From: Eriocheir sinensis
Lineage: Eukaryota; Arthropoda; Malacostraca; Decapoda; Varunidae
Assembly: GCF_024679095.1 (NCBI RefSeq)
Contig: NW_026111766.1
Span: 80,001-144,000, forward strand
Length of the DNA: 64,000 nt
Direction: 5' to 3'
This document shows positions 51,813 to 63,971 of the stretch, one piece after another (the first letter of the stretch is position 1; every line of letters begins with the position of its first letter). Both the position numbers and the translations under genes were made by a program. Below the pieces are notes generated by a model. That model made no database searches. It was not told the DNA's origin and worked only from the letters and a program-made list of their open reading frames with translations.

Positions 51813-52838
51813 ACTACTATACATTTCAGCGGCGGACAAACGCTGTTTTTCGCAAATATCTCCTAAACGAATCATTGGATCAGTATGATATTTCAACACA
51901 CTGCCTTTAACACCCGGACCTAATTTATGGCTAATATACCATGTTGCAATATGTGTTATGTTAGGAGCTTACTGAGTGATATTAAGCCTAATCCAGTCAT
52001 CATATCTAAGGTGTTAAACAGAATCGGACGAGTGTGGGGTACTCCTCTAGCCCCTCCACCAACGCCCCGAACAACCCAAAGACCACTCCTTCCCTACTCC
52101 AATATCGCAGTATCCCCCTCCTGGTTGCCCTCTTCACCCCCCTACTCACACCATCCCCCTTCCCCAGCCCGAGGCTATGACTTAAGCAGAGACAGGGTAT
52201 AACTCATTGACTTCCGAGGCGCACCCATTAGCAGCAATGTTGTTCCCTGTAATAACAGTAATAACTTTTCCTAGAAGGTCCAGACCACAGGTAATGCCAG
52301 TACATCGTGTTCACTTGGGTGACCATAAGGACTGCAAACATGGACCTTCTACATACTATATGTATGTAAACATGCTGTTGTACAGTAATTATCAACGTGA
52401 AATACGTCTTGCCTCCATGGAACTGTACCATGCTCTTAGTTAATAATCATACTATCTATACATATACACGTACATAACATTCTAATATATAATACAGTGA
52501 TGAGAGAAATAGGAGGGACACAAAGTGATGAGGAGGCGAGAAGTTAGGGGAGAAGAGGAGGGATAACGAGAGCGAGAAGGGGAGTAGTTGTGGCTAGGAA
52601 TAGTTTGGGAGGGTGCTGGGGGGCACTGTCCTTCGAATGCGTCAACATGACTCGTCGGGTTTGTGTTATTTTTCACAAGTAAACTCGTCACATAAGACAT
52701 ATAGTAATGTGGTAGGTTAGCCATAAATTAGGTCCGGGTATTATAGGTAGTGTGCTGAAATATCATACTGATCCAAAGATTCGTTTAGGAGATATTTGCG
52801 AAAAACAGCGTTTGTCTGCCGCTGAAATGTATAGTAGT
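51813..52838. mobile_element. Fold-back element with long terminal inverted repeats
   Basis: The first ~130 bp (starting ACTACTATACATTTCAGCGG) match the reverse complement of the last ~130 bp with few mismatches. Weaker complementarity may continue inward, since both arms carry a MAN-start frame in mirror positions. No transposase is encoded; the centre is unique. This fits a non-autonomous DNA transposon or fold-back MITE of 1,026 bp. The terminal dinucleotide and target-site duplication could not be fixed, so no superfamily is assigned. Confidence 0.82.
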
Positions 52839-53030
52839 TATTCTTTATCTCTTCCGCTGCTTCGTTCGTCTTTCCATCCCCTTCCCTTTTTCCTTCTTGC
52901 GATCTTTCTTCTTCCCTCCCTCTGGTCTATTCTGCTCTCCTTAATTATCTGATTCGCTCTCCTTTCCTCTCCTCGACTTTTTCACTTTTATAAATCTTTC
53001 CTTGTTTCGTTTCTTCTTCGTTTCTACTAT

Positions 53031-53350
<320 letters not shown>

Positions 53351-54470
53351 CAGTGCGGGAATGGAGACTTAGATAGATTTGTAGGTATTCAGAGCACACT
53401 GAAACTAGTCACTAGACAGATACCACAATATGAATGGTGTGAAGGGCTCGGCGACACCTCCATCCCACAAAGCACAGCCACTCAGACGAAAATTCCCTTA
53501 AACGAGATGTAAAAAAAGGTTTGGGATGGAGAGTAACAAAACATTAACGTGCCTGCCCCCAATAATTGAAGCAATGGACATATAATGGCCTTCCCAAGCA
53601 CACCAAGACACTGAATGCTTCCTTATAATGGCTTGGGGAAAGCACCCGCGACGACAAGGAAGAATGTCGTGCATATCAAGTCTTGAACCGTTGCCATGTA
53701 CATAACCAAGACTAGTCGCTGCGGCGTCACTCAGGGAGAGAGTCTGCGCGATGACTGAAGGACACTTTCACTTCCGCAGACGAAGGGTTTCAGTCGACCT
53801 ATTCTTTCCATCCACCCCTTTCTGTCCCCTTGCCATCTGTTGTCCTCCAGGATGCAACGCCGAGGCCACCCCACCACTGATAAGAACGTGCAATTAAGGC
53901 CCTGGTGACAGACACAGCAGGCATGTTGCTGCCAGGCCAGCCCGGGAGATGAAAGCATTCCTGCACAGCACAACTAAAGCTCTAGAATTAATCGTCGCGT
54001 ACTTACCAAGGTCCCGGCACGAGGGTCAGGCTGACAGGATAATTATAATATTCGTCCCTTTACTTGCAAGCGAACAAAACAACGAGTGGCACCTCAGAGA
54101 GCAACTCACAGGAAGTGTTTATCTCACACCACCCCTTGGCCCTCCCCGTTGACCGATGGGAGTGTCCGCGCTGCCAAGTGTTGCCTGATACATATTACCC
54201 GCGATGGAAGAGATTGTACGTGCACTGATATAACGAGAGAGAGAGAGAGTGGCACGCACTTTTGGAAAAGAAGGGAATACTTATATTCGGGCAGTTTCTA
54301 ATGCTAGTATTACTGCTGTTGATGATGATACTGCTACACCTTCTACTACGGCGGCATCTACGACACTACTACTACCATTATTACTAATAAATGAACATGA
54401 GCAAAAATATCAACAACAGTGATGATGATAATATAATAACAATGAAAATGATGACAGTAGTCATGGGGAA
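53351..54470. other. No recognisable gene
   Basis: About 1.1 kb without long frames, known motifs or repeat matches in this window. A few ATG- or GAT-rich patches occur near 54310-54460. Confidence 0.5.
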
Positions 54471-54474
54471 AAAA

Positions 54475-54895
54475 AGCTACTACTCCCCTCGATGACAACT
54501 CCCCGAGGACGACCTCTTCGACAACAACCCCCCGAGGACAAACCTCCCGAGGAAAAAACCCTCGAGGACGACCCTCCGAGGAAACCCTCTCGAGGACATT
54601 CCCCTCGAGGGCAACCCCTTCGATGACAACCCCTGAGGAAAACCCCGTGGACAACCCCCAAGGACGACCACGCGAGGACAACTCCCAGAAGACAATACCC
54701 CCAAGGACAAACCCCCGAATAGAACCCTCCCGAGGAAAACCACACGAGGACAACACCGAGAGGACAATTCCCCCGAGTAAAACCACCCAAGGACTACCAC
54801 AGGAGGATAACCCCCGAGGATAACCACACGAGGACAACATCCCAAGGACAACCCCCCCGAGGACAAGCCCCGGAGGACAACCCCAAGAACACCCC
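54475..54895. repeat. Degenerate minisatellite, unit about 15 bp
   Basis: CGAGGACAACCCCC-type units recur every 13-17 bp, about 28 times. The purine/pyrimidine pattern keeps several frames open on both strands (up to 235 codons on minus), but the translations are simple Gly/Val/Ser/Arg repeats, not proteins. Confidence 0.85.
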
Positions 54896-54927
54896 CGCCC
54901 CCTCTCTCTTTCTCGCACACACACACA

Positions 54928-54928
<1 letters not shown>

Positions 54929-55017
<89 letters not shown>
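54929..55017. repeat. (CT)n microsatellite
   Basis: Preceded by a short (CA)n; flanks dispersed repeat X copy 2. Confidence 0.97.
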
Positions 55018-55020
<3 letters not shown>

Positions 55021-55260
55021 CGGGGCCCCACACGTGACAACAAACCTGTGGCAAGATTGACCCATTCCTCAGATTGGTAATGAAATCGACACATCGGAAA
55101 CTGGAATTCATGTGGCAGGTGCAGCCTTGCAACTCCTGCTGAGGGGTGAGGGAGCGAGGGAGGGTATGTGGCAGGTGCAGCCTTGCAACTCCTGCTGAGG
55201 GCTGAGGGAGCGTGGGAGGGAGGGGAGGCAGAAGGCGGAGGGTTGCTCCAAGGTTAGTTA
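55017..55260. repeat. Dispersed repeat X, copy 2, with internal duplication
   Basis: It is homologous to 53150-53350. A segment starting TATGTGGCAGGTGCAGCC occurs twice, about 55 bp apart (55109 and 55164). Confidence 0.8.
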
Positions 55261-55282
55261 TAAATAGTGCGATAAGAGAGGG

Positions 55283-55378
55283 TTACATAGCCTTACATAA
55301 ATATTCAGACCACACAGACCCTATGATTCAGACAAAGTGCTCTGTCCGTAAGGCTGAGTGATATTACAGCAAAGCAAA
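55283..55378 (-). pseudogene. LINE-B 3' UTR fragment
   Basis: ACATAG, CCACACAGACCC and GGTCTGTCC-like segments match 13140-13220, the UTR of LINE-B copy 1, including the terminal ATGTAA repeats. Confidence 0.65.
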
Positions 55379-55430
55379 TGCCGCCGAGACTTATTAGCTT
55401 CCCCATGTTACCGAACATTAAGTTGAAGGA

Positions 55431-55435
<5 letters not shown>

Positions 55436-55513
<78 letters not shown>
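55436..55513. repeat. (GA)n microsatellite
   Basis: Pure (GA)n of about 78 bp. Confidence 0.97.
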
Positions 55514-55515
<2 letters not shown>

Positions 55516-55573
55516 GAGTTGGCGGAAGAGATAAGAGGTCGAAAGAAGAATGGATGTTATGAACCTCTATAAT

Positions 55574-56155
<582 letters not shown>

Positions 56156-56230
<75 letters not shown>

Positions 56231-56233
56231 GAG

Positions 56234-56281
<48 letters not shown>
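56156..56281. repeat. (GT)n-(GA)n-(CA)n compound microsatellite
   Basis: Three dinucleotide tracts in series, with GCGGAGC between (GA)n and (CA)n. The following 56282-56580 contains nothing recognised. Confidence 0.95.
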
Positions 56282-56283
<2 letters not shown>

Positions 56284-56587
56284 GTGAAAGAACGAACAAA
56301 GGAATGGCCTGGTGGTGGCTGGCAGCTGCATCTGATGCAATTTGCCATGCCGGGCATGACGTCAGCATGGGCTGCAGGAGGGTGGGGCTATGAGCGGGCA
56401 CTGGAGGGGGCCACCGGGCGGGAGAGGGAGGCAGAGTGCTCCTTTCCCTGCTGATTCTGCTTCTGTTTCGACTTTTTCTCCTCCTTTCTTTAGTAATTCA
56501 TATCAACAACAAACGCTGTTACATTTACCACAATGAGAACAGAAGCAACGGCAACACCAGTTACGGAAACCATCTTTACAGCTGTTA

Positions 56588-56601
56588 CAACTACTACTAC
56601 A

Positions 56602-56650
<49 letters not shown>

Positions 56651-56688
56651 TTGTTACTAATACTAATACTACTAATACTGCTACTACA

Positions 56689-56721
<33 letters not shown>

Positions 56722-56780
56722 GCTACTATTACTACTACTACTACTATACTATTACTACTACTTCTACTACTACTACTATG
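56588..56780. repeat. (ACT)n microsatellites
   Basis: Two (ACT)n blocks are separated by variant units. (ACT)n is the complement strand of (TAG)n. Confidence 0.95.
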
Positions 56781-56837
56781 AACTTTTCTCTCTCTCTCGA
56801 TCACACGATGTGTCTTTGTTTGTTTTTTGCATTCTTT

Positions 56838-56839
56838 GT

Positions 56840-56900
<61 letters not shown>

Positions 56901-56936
56901 TAATAATAATAACAATGATAATAATAATGATTCACA
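56838..56936. repeat. (AAT)n, tail of LINE-E
   Basis: (AAT)n on plus directly adjoins the LINE-E 3' end, that is (ATT)n on the element strand. Confidence 0.93.
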
Positions 56937-56937
56937 T

Positions 56938-58941
56938 TCATACACTGCAGCGCTCGAGCTTGGAAGAGATCACCACCCAGGCTTCCATGACACACTGCGG
57001 GGCTTCCTTTTCCCTGTACCACTCCAAAGTACTCGTTCGCTCCACCACATGCTTCCACCTCCTCAGACCGTCACCTTTCGCTGCACTGTCTATCTCTCTC
57101 TTCCACTTTCTCACATCCCATTCTAGACCCTCACTGTTCCTGTCAGTCACCTTCCATTCAAAGAAACGCCTCCCTTCCTCTCTGCTCACCCACCTGACTC
57201 GCATACCACTGTCACCAACCATTCTCATGCAGTTCTTAATCCATTTGCTCTCATGCACACTCCACAAGTAAACTTTTCGTGCCAGTCTCGCGTCATCCAT
57301 TCCTTCCAATCTGACTTTGTATCTAAGGGTAGCCTTCCTAAATCTTTCCCTAAAGGTACTCCACCCCATATCACCCCTCAATGCTTCCACCGCCGCATAC
57401 CTTGGTGCATTCAAAGCTAACCTACCGATCCTATTTTGCCCTACTTCCAATTTATCCATTTCCAACTCACTCCATGTAATCACCTCCATCCCATACATCA
57501 CACTCGGCACTGCTACACTCTTCCACACCTCTCTCAGCACATCATACTTACATGCTCTCATTCTTGCCGCACTTCCCAGACGGCCCACCCATTGATTGAC
57601 TAGGCTAATCTTCTCATTTTTTGTCCTTTCACATCCGCTCGGACTCATCCATACACCCAGGTACTTGTATGCATCTGTTTGCCCTAGCTCTGTGTCTCCT
57701 AGCCTCCAGGTCCTATTTCTCTCATCTTCTGCCCCATTCACAACCATTATCTGACTTTTCTCACTACTATATTTCACTCCAAAATCTCTCCCATACTCAT
57801 TCACCACATCTAATAGTTCCTGCAGTTCCTCCGCTGACTCACTCATGACTACCACATCATCTGCATATAGAAGCACACTTACCCTGTCTTCTCCCACTTT
57901 TACTCCTGCATTCTTTCTCCTCATCCTGGCTGCCAACTCCTCAGTGTACAGACTGAAGAGAGTTGGAGACAGGATGCAGCCCTGCCTAACACCTCTCTCA
58001 CTCCTCACCCACTCTGTATCTAATGCTCCTAACCTATACCTGGCTCTCGTATCCACATACATGCTCCTTATGATTCGCACTATCTTATCACTCAAACCTA
58101 CTTTCTCCAGTACCTTGCACATCACCTCCCTGTTCACTCTATCATACGCTTTCTCAATATCAAGAAACTCAAGATACAACGGACTTCCATTCTTCCTTTT
58201 CCTCTCTATCATCTCATTTACCACATACATATTGTCCTCTGCCCTCCTGTCTGTGCGAAAACCATTCTGCTCCTCACCCAGCATTCTCTCTCTTTCAATC
58301 CACTTACACAGCCTTTCATTCAACACAGCACAGAAAATCTTTCCCACCGTATTTGCCAGGGCTATCGGCCTATAATTCTTCAGCTCTTTCCTACTCCTAT
58401 GCCCTCCCTTGTGTATCAGAGTCACTTTGCATTCGTTCCACTCCCGAGGCACTCTCTCGTTCTCTCATACACAGTTGAACAGCTCAGTCATCCTGTCTAT
58501 CACCACCTCACCTCCATTCTTATACAATTCATACAGGATCTCATCCAGCCCTGCTGCCTTGCAATTCTTCTGCTTCTTCAAACATACCTCGACTTCCTCT
58601 CTGCTAATTCTCTCATTCAGCTCATCCGCATCCTTCCTCTCAAGAGTTACACATCCCTCTCTCACCTCCAAAACCTCACCCACCCCTCCAATCTCTTCCC
58701 AGAAACCTTTTATACACTCTTTCATTCTACCTGTGTCCACATTTTCACTATCAGTCACACTCTCACCCCTCAAGAGTTTATACCATTCACGCCCACCTTC
58801 TAGGCCTTTTTCTTTCAGAGCCTCAATCACACTCCTCTCACACCTAACCTTGGCCTCCCTAATCTTCCGTTTAGTGACCCTCTGTTGCCTTACATACTCT
58901 GACCATGTATTGATATTCATTCTCTGCCTCAACACTTTCAT
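56938..58941 (-). pseudogene. LINE-E reverse transcriptase and C-terminus
   Basis: One frame from 58941 to 56938 is broken by a single TGA near 58465, where TGG would fit. RT motifs: 'VTLIHKGGHRSRKELKNYRP', A 'FLDIEKAYDRVNRE' (near 58150), B 'RGVRQGCILSPTLF' and C 'LLYADDVVVM' (near 57850). A long basic C-terminal domain of about 250 residues follows with no CCHC motif. The 504 codons downstream of the stop are fully open, so this is one of the youngest RTs in the window. Confidence 0.85.
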
Positions 58942-59990
58942 GTCTCTCTTTCCTCAGTCTCCTACAAACCTTATTCAACCTCTTTCGCTCCTTCCTAGCA
59001 TCCCTGATCCCCCCATTCCACCACGGCTTGTACTTTCTCTTCCTAGCTTCCATTCGTACTCAAATACCCAATCCGTCGAGTTGCGGCTCTCCTTACATTC
59101 CCTACAAACTCACTATTGGCTCCATTCACGTCATGCACACTTCCATTCATCCAGACTAGTTCCCTCAGGTCTACCTGGAAATCTTCCCATCTAACATCCC
59201 TCAACCTCCATTTTTTTCTTTCCCTCTTCTCTTCTCTTTCATTCCTAGCATACAGGGCACATTCCACCACCAGCATATTGTGATCAGACACCACATCAAT
59301 CATTCCGTCCTCATCTATCCACACACGAGACACACTCACGCATTCTCCCATTCACTAACACATAATCAATGGCAGACTCCTGATCCCTCGCACTCCACGT
59401 CACACGTCCCTCAGCCGTCGTCACATTCAGGTTTTCCAGATTCATTTCATTCACAAACTCATCCAGCATCTCTCCATTTCGGTTCATTCTCTCTCCAAGC
59501 ACACCCACTTGTGCATTCATATTTCCGATGACCATAACTTTCTCTCCGGCATACTCCCTCATAGCTTTCCTCACCACGCCATACTTTTCTCTGTTCTCCC
59601 TCACGGCTCTCTCACTTTCCACCGTCATGTACACCACAATCACTATCAACCTCTCAGACTTACCCTTGGCATTCACACACTCCACTTTCACTGCTAAAAC
59701 ATCTTCCCTGTCCGCACTGGCCAATACATTCACTTCTTCTACTCTGAAACCCTTACTTTTCCTGTGGAGTAGGGCTACGCCTCCTCCCGTGTATTCTGCT
59801 TCTTTCTGCCTTTCCCAATCATAGCAAACACTTCCCCATCCACACGCACGTCATCTCTTAACTGAGTCTCAGTCACACCAACGAGATCAAACTTGCACTC
59901 ATCCAGCTCTTTACTCATGTCATCCAGCTTACCTGTGCCCCATCCTCTCACATTTATACAACCAATGTTCATACAGTTCAAACGCTTCAC
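58870..59990 (-). pseudogene. LINE-E APE endonuclease and linker
   Basis: Motifs in order: 'GCINVRGWG' (59960), 'GVTETQL' (59880), 'MVIGNMNAQVG' (about 59525, Asp expected where Asn stands), 'ESAIDYVLVN' and 'VSDHNMLVVE'. At least three frameshifts occur (near 59740-59775, 59320 and 59050). The Asp-to-Asn change in the GDxN motif would by itself impair cleavage. Confidence 0.78.
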
Positions 59991-60400
59991 TGCCTGGTTG
60001 GTGGTTTCTCTTCCTTGCTCTCTGGCGCCTCAAGCATTCACACACTGGACGGACCTAGTATGCCTCCACTCCCTCAGCCTCCTGCCCATCCTCTAGTGTC
60101 CTGACTGGTTCAGGTGGACCCCATCTACGTTGAGGTCCAGCCCTTCCCGTAGCACACCATCCAGATCTACAAAGCTAACATTCCCTTTCTTACCCCTCAG
60201 CCACTCCACCTTCAACTGTAGCAGTGCCTCTTGGAGTCTAATGCTCGTCCTCTGCCTCACCCTCTCATACCTCTCCCCTTCTCTTCTTCTTCTTGGGTGG
60301 TTTTATGGGGCTAGTTAGGCTGTGGGGCCACAGCCTCTAGAGCCCCTTCAGTGGTAGTTGGTATCAGGTTTTTGTTTGTCGTTCTGTCACCAGGGTGGGG

Positions 60401-63342
60401 TTAGATTCTGTTGAGTTGCCCCGACTTCTGCAGGAAGGTTTGCGTACACTTGAGGGCTTGGAAGGCTGTGTTGGGGCTGAGGGTGTTGCTGCCCAGCAGG
60501 TCCTCTAGGGTTGGCCTGTGAATGTGGAGTCTGGTTAGGGATGCCTTGAGGTTGGTGCGGAGGGAGTGGAATCTTGGGCAGTGGAGGAGGTGTTCTGGTG
60601 TGTCGGGTTGTGTGGGGCACCATGGGCAGTGTGGGTCCTGGACCATGTTCAAGCGGTGCAGGTGAGCGTTGAGGCAGGTGTGACCAATCCTCAGGCGGGT
60701 GATGGCTGTGTCGAGGGGACGACTTGGGGAGTAGGTCCGCCAGTGCTGGGCGGGGGAGTGTCTGCATCATCCGAGGGTGAGCAGTCTGAGGTCAGCCGTT
60801 AGTCTGGTGGTCCAGTGTCTGTTGGAGGACTGTTGGAGGTGGATCAGTACGTCACTGTGGTCTGGTGGTCTGTGTATTGGCTGAGGATGTGAGTGTGCCA
60901 GGTTGGCCGCTTGGTCCGCTACGGTGTTGCCCACGATGCCACTATGGGAAGGGACCCACTGAAGGTGGACCCGTCTGCCCCCGGAGGTCAGCTGTGCCAG
61001 GAGGGAGTGGATGGCAAAGCATAGTGTGTGGTGTGTGTGAGGTTTGTGAGTTGAGATGAGTTGAAGGGAAGTGAGGGAGTCTGTAAAGAGGGAGACAGGT
61101 TGGTGTGGGGGAAGTGTTGTTGCTGCTGTGAGGCCTTCCTGATGCCAAAGCGCTCTGCCCCTAGGATGGTGGTGTGGGGATGGAGCTTCCAGTTTGTGGA
61201 GGTGTGTAGGGCTGGGAGGTAAACGGCAGCACTGGTGGAAGGAGGGGAGGGGATGTGGGAGCCATCGGTGAAAATGAAAAAGGTGTTTTTGTATTTTGTG
61301 GAGAGGAGGGACAGGAAGAGGGCCTTCCCCTGGTGTGGGCAGTCTGCTTTGGTCCACGGCGACTGAAGGTCAAGGGAAATGAAGGAGGGAAAGGGGAACC
61401 ATGGACCCAGGGGAGAGAGGTGTGCTAGGGGGGAGAATGGTGGAGGGGTGACGGAGAGGGAGGTGTAGATAGAGAGGGCTCGAGTGATGAATGGGGTGTG
61501 AGCTCGGAAGGCCTGTGGGGCTGGAAGTGGGTCAGGTCGGTGTTGGGATAGGACAGTGTGAAGGGAGGAGTGAGGGGAGGATGTTATTCTGTGGAAGGTG
61601 GTGACTGTCTTGGTGTTGCGCCTGTGGTCTAGTGAGGGAATGCCCGCCTCTGCCTGCAGGGCCAGGGTGGGTGACGACCTGAAGGCACCGAGGGCTATCC
61701 TGAGTGCGGTGTTCTGCACCACCTGCAGCTGTAGAAGGAGCGTCGGGGAAGCCGAGCCGTAAACCTCACATCCGTAGTCTATTTTGCTACGGATGTAGGC
61801 ACGGTAGAAGTGGAGGAGTGTGACTCTGTCGGCTCCCCACTTGACGCCCGCCAGGGCCCTCATGAGGTTCAGCCGGGGCAGACAGGAGATTCGGAGGTCA
61901 CTTATGTGGTGCCTCCATGTAAGGCGAGGGTCATCCAACACTAGACCCAGGAATCTGTGTGTTGTGCGGAAAGGGATGACTGTGCCTGTTAGGTGTGCTT
62001 GAGGGATGGCAGGGATGCGGCGACGGGTGAAGCACATGAGGCATGACTTTGGTGCACAGAGGGTGAGGCCCCACTGAGTGCACCAATGGCTGATGGTGTC
62101 GAGCCCCCTCTGGAGGAGGGTTTGTGCCTCAGGGAGAGAGGGGGCAGAGCATAGGAGGGAAATATCGTCGGCATAGAGGAAGGTATGAGTGCCAGGAGGG
62201 GAAGGCAGATCAGACAGAAGAATGTTGAAGAGGAGAGGGCTTAGGGGCGAGCCTTGGGGAACCCCTCTACGGATAGGATAGGGTTGGGAGAAGGTGTTCC
62301 CAATAGAGACAGAGAAGGTTCTACCCGAGAGGAAAGAGCGTATCCAGAGTAGAGGAGTGCCGAAGAGTCCCAGAGTGAAAAGTTTAGAGAGGATAGCATT
62401 GTGTGAGGCAGAATCAAAGGCTCCTTCAAGGTCAAGAAAGGCGGCCAACGTGAAGCGCCCCCGGCTAAAGCCCTCCTGAACATGATGGTCGAGGTCAAGG
62501 AGGGCGTCGAGGGTACCACGGTGGGGCCGGAAACCAGACATGTTGGAGGGAAGGAGATGATTGTGTTCCAACCACCAAGAAAGCCTCGTTAGCACGAGGT
62601 GTTCAAAGAGTTTGCTGGTGCAGGAAAGAAGGCTGATAGGTCGGTAAGAGGAGGGTAAGGTGGGGTCCTTCCCTGGCTTTGGCAGTGGAAGCGTGATGGC
62701 GTGGCGCCACTGATGAGGGAAAGTGCCTGAAAGCCAGCTATGGTTAAAGATCTGAAGGAGGAAGAGGGAGTAAGCTTCTGGGAGGTGTTTGAGAAATTCA
62801 TTAGGAATGTCGTCATCCCCAGTGGATTTCCCCACCGGCAGTGCGGCTATGTCTGCGGTGAGTTCCTGTGGTAGGAAAGGCTTGGCGATAGGGTGGGTGG
62901 GAGTTGGTGGGGGTAGGATAGGGGGAGGAACTGGGTCCGGGGAGCCCAGCCGTGTATGGAAATGGAGGGCTAGGTGTTCCACTTTCTGGGCATCCCCAGC
63001 TAGTGGAACACCGTTGTGATGGAGAGGGAACATGAGAGGGGCCTGGGGCCGGACCATCTTCCTGAAGAATAGCCAAGTTTTGGTGAGTGAGGTTGAGAAA
63101 TCAAGGGATGCGCAGAAGGCGGACCAGGATGCCCTTCTGGCTGACAAGATCGTGCGCTTACAGCGAGCCTCCAATTGGTGGAACCTCCGGCGCAGCTCCG
63201 GGATGGGCCTGCGACGCCAGGCATTGAATGCCCCGCGCTTGGCCCTCACCGCAGCCTCGCACTGTCGGTTCCACCAAGGAGTTCGAAGAAGACGCGGGGG
63301 CTGGGAGGAGCAGAAGGTGAAGCAATGGGACCCCACTTCCAC
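60401..63342 (-). pseudogene. LINE-F RT, RNase H and zinc knuckle
   Basis: RT: 'ITLPLPKPGKDPTLPSSYRP', A 'FLDLEGAFDSASH', B 'RRGVPQGSPLSPLLFN', C 'LYADDISLL' (near 62165). RNase H: 'FIFTDGSHIP', 'ILGAERFGI', then after a frameshift near 61145 'SLFTDSLTSLQ' and 'WVPSHSGIVGNTVAD'. A TGA at 60767-60769 precedes the knuckle CPWCPTQPDTPEHLLHC. The first frame is open for 784 codons; only one frameshift and one stop separate it from a continuous protein. Confidence 0.83.
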
Positions 63343-63368
63343 CAGGGTGTCTGCTAGGGCCCCTACGG

Positions 63369-63971
63369 CTACGTCAGGAGAAGGAGAGGAGTGGAGGAGA
63401 GGTGGTCGAGGAAGGAGTGCCAGTTGTCAGCCCTAAGGGACCATCGTGGGCGGCCTGAAGCGGGGGGAGGTGGGATTAGTGAAGGGAAGGTAAGGATGAC
63501 AGGAAGATGGTCGCTGCCGATGTGGGGCCCGCTGGTGATGGTGGTGAGGTGCAGAGGGCCATTACCCAGACAAAGGTCGAGGGTGGATGCCCTGCCTGAT
63601 GCGGGGTCAATGCGGGTGGGAAGGTCAGGAGGGGTGAGGAGGGAGAAGGAGGCACTGCCGGTGAGGAAATCCACTAGGGAGTGCCCCGAACGGTTCTGTT
63701 GAGCCGCAAGGAGGGACGGCTCCCAATGAGTGTGGTGGGCGTTAAAGTCACCCATGATGAGTGCTGGGGAGGAGAGCTGATTGAAGAGGTGGCGATATTC
63801 TAGTGTTGAGATGTCCTGACACGGGTTGTAAAGGATAAGGACGTCAAGGGGACCCGTGCCGAAGGTGACCCGAACTCCCAGGAACTCTAAGTGTCCCCCC
63901 GGGTGAGGAGTGAGGGATAGTTGACAGGAGGGAAGGGGCCGCCGGTCCAAAAGCAGTAGGCCTCCGCCCAC
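63369..63971 (-). pseudogene. LINE-F APE endonuclease
   Basis: 'GGGLLLLDRRPLPS', 'ILYNPCQDIS', catalytic 'IMGDFNAHHTHWEPS', 'ASTLDLCLGN' and 'IGSDHLPVIL' are present. The N-terminus continues to the window edge. A frameshift near 63355 separates it from the RT frame. Confidence 0.82.

Larger units (their letters stand above)
56937..60290 (-). mobile_element. LINE-E (RTE-like, esterase remnant, APE, RT)
   Basis: Minus strand from 60290: the end of an SGNH esterase ('VSFVDLDGV', 'DGVHLNQSG' near 60090), a short gap, then APE endonuclease, linker and RT to 56938, and an (ATT)n tail. It is 5'-truncated within the esterase, where LINE-F begins. RTE-like is suggested by the RT signature; the clade is not certain. 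Confidence 0.8.

Noticed and set aside
51813..52838. Assignment of the fold-back element to piggyBac (TTAA near the left end) or Tc1/mariner (TA)
   Set aside because: The right flank does not give a matching TTAA, and the TA choice is ambiguous because identity extends past it.
54358..55065. A 235-codon minus-strand frame rich in Arg, Gly and Val
   Set aside because: It is translated from (CT)n plus a 15-bp minisatellite.
56938..58452. A host gene of 504 codons
   Set aside because: It holds the RT motifs of LINE-E and is only the part downstream of an internal stop.
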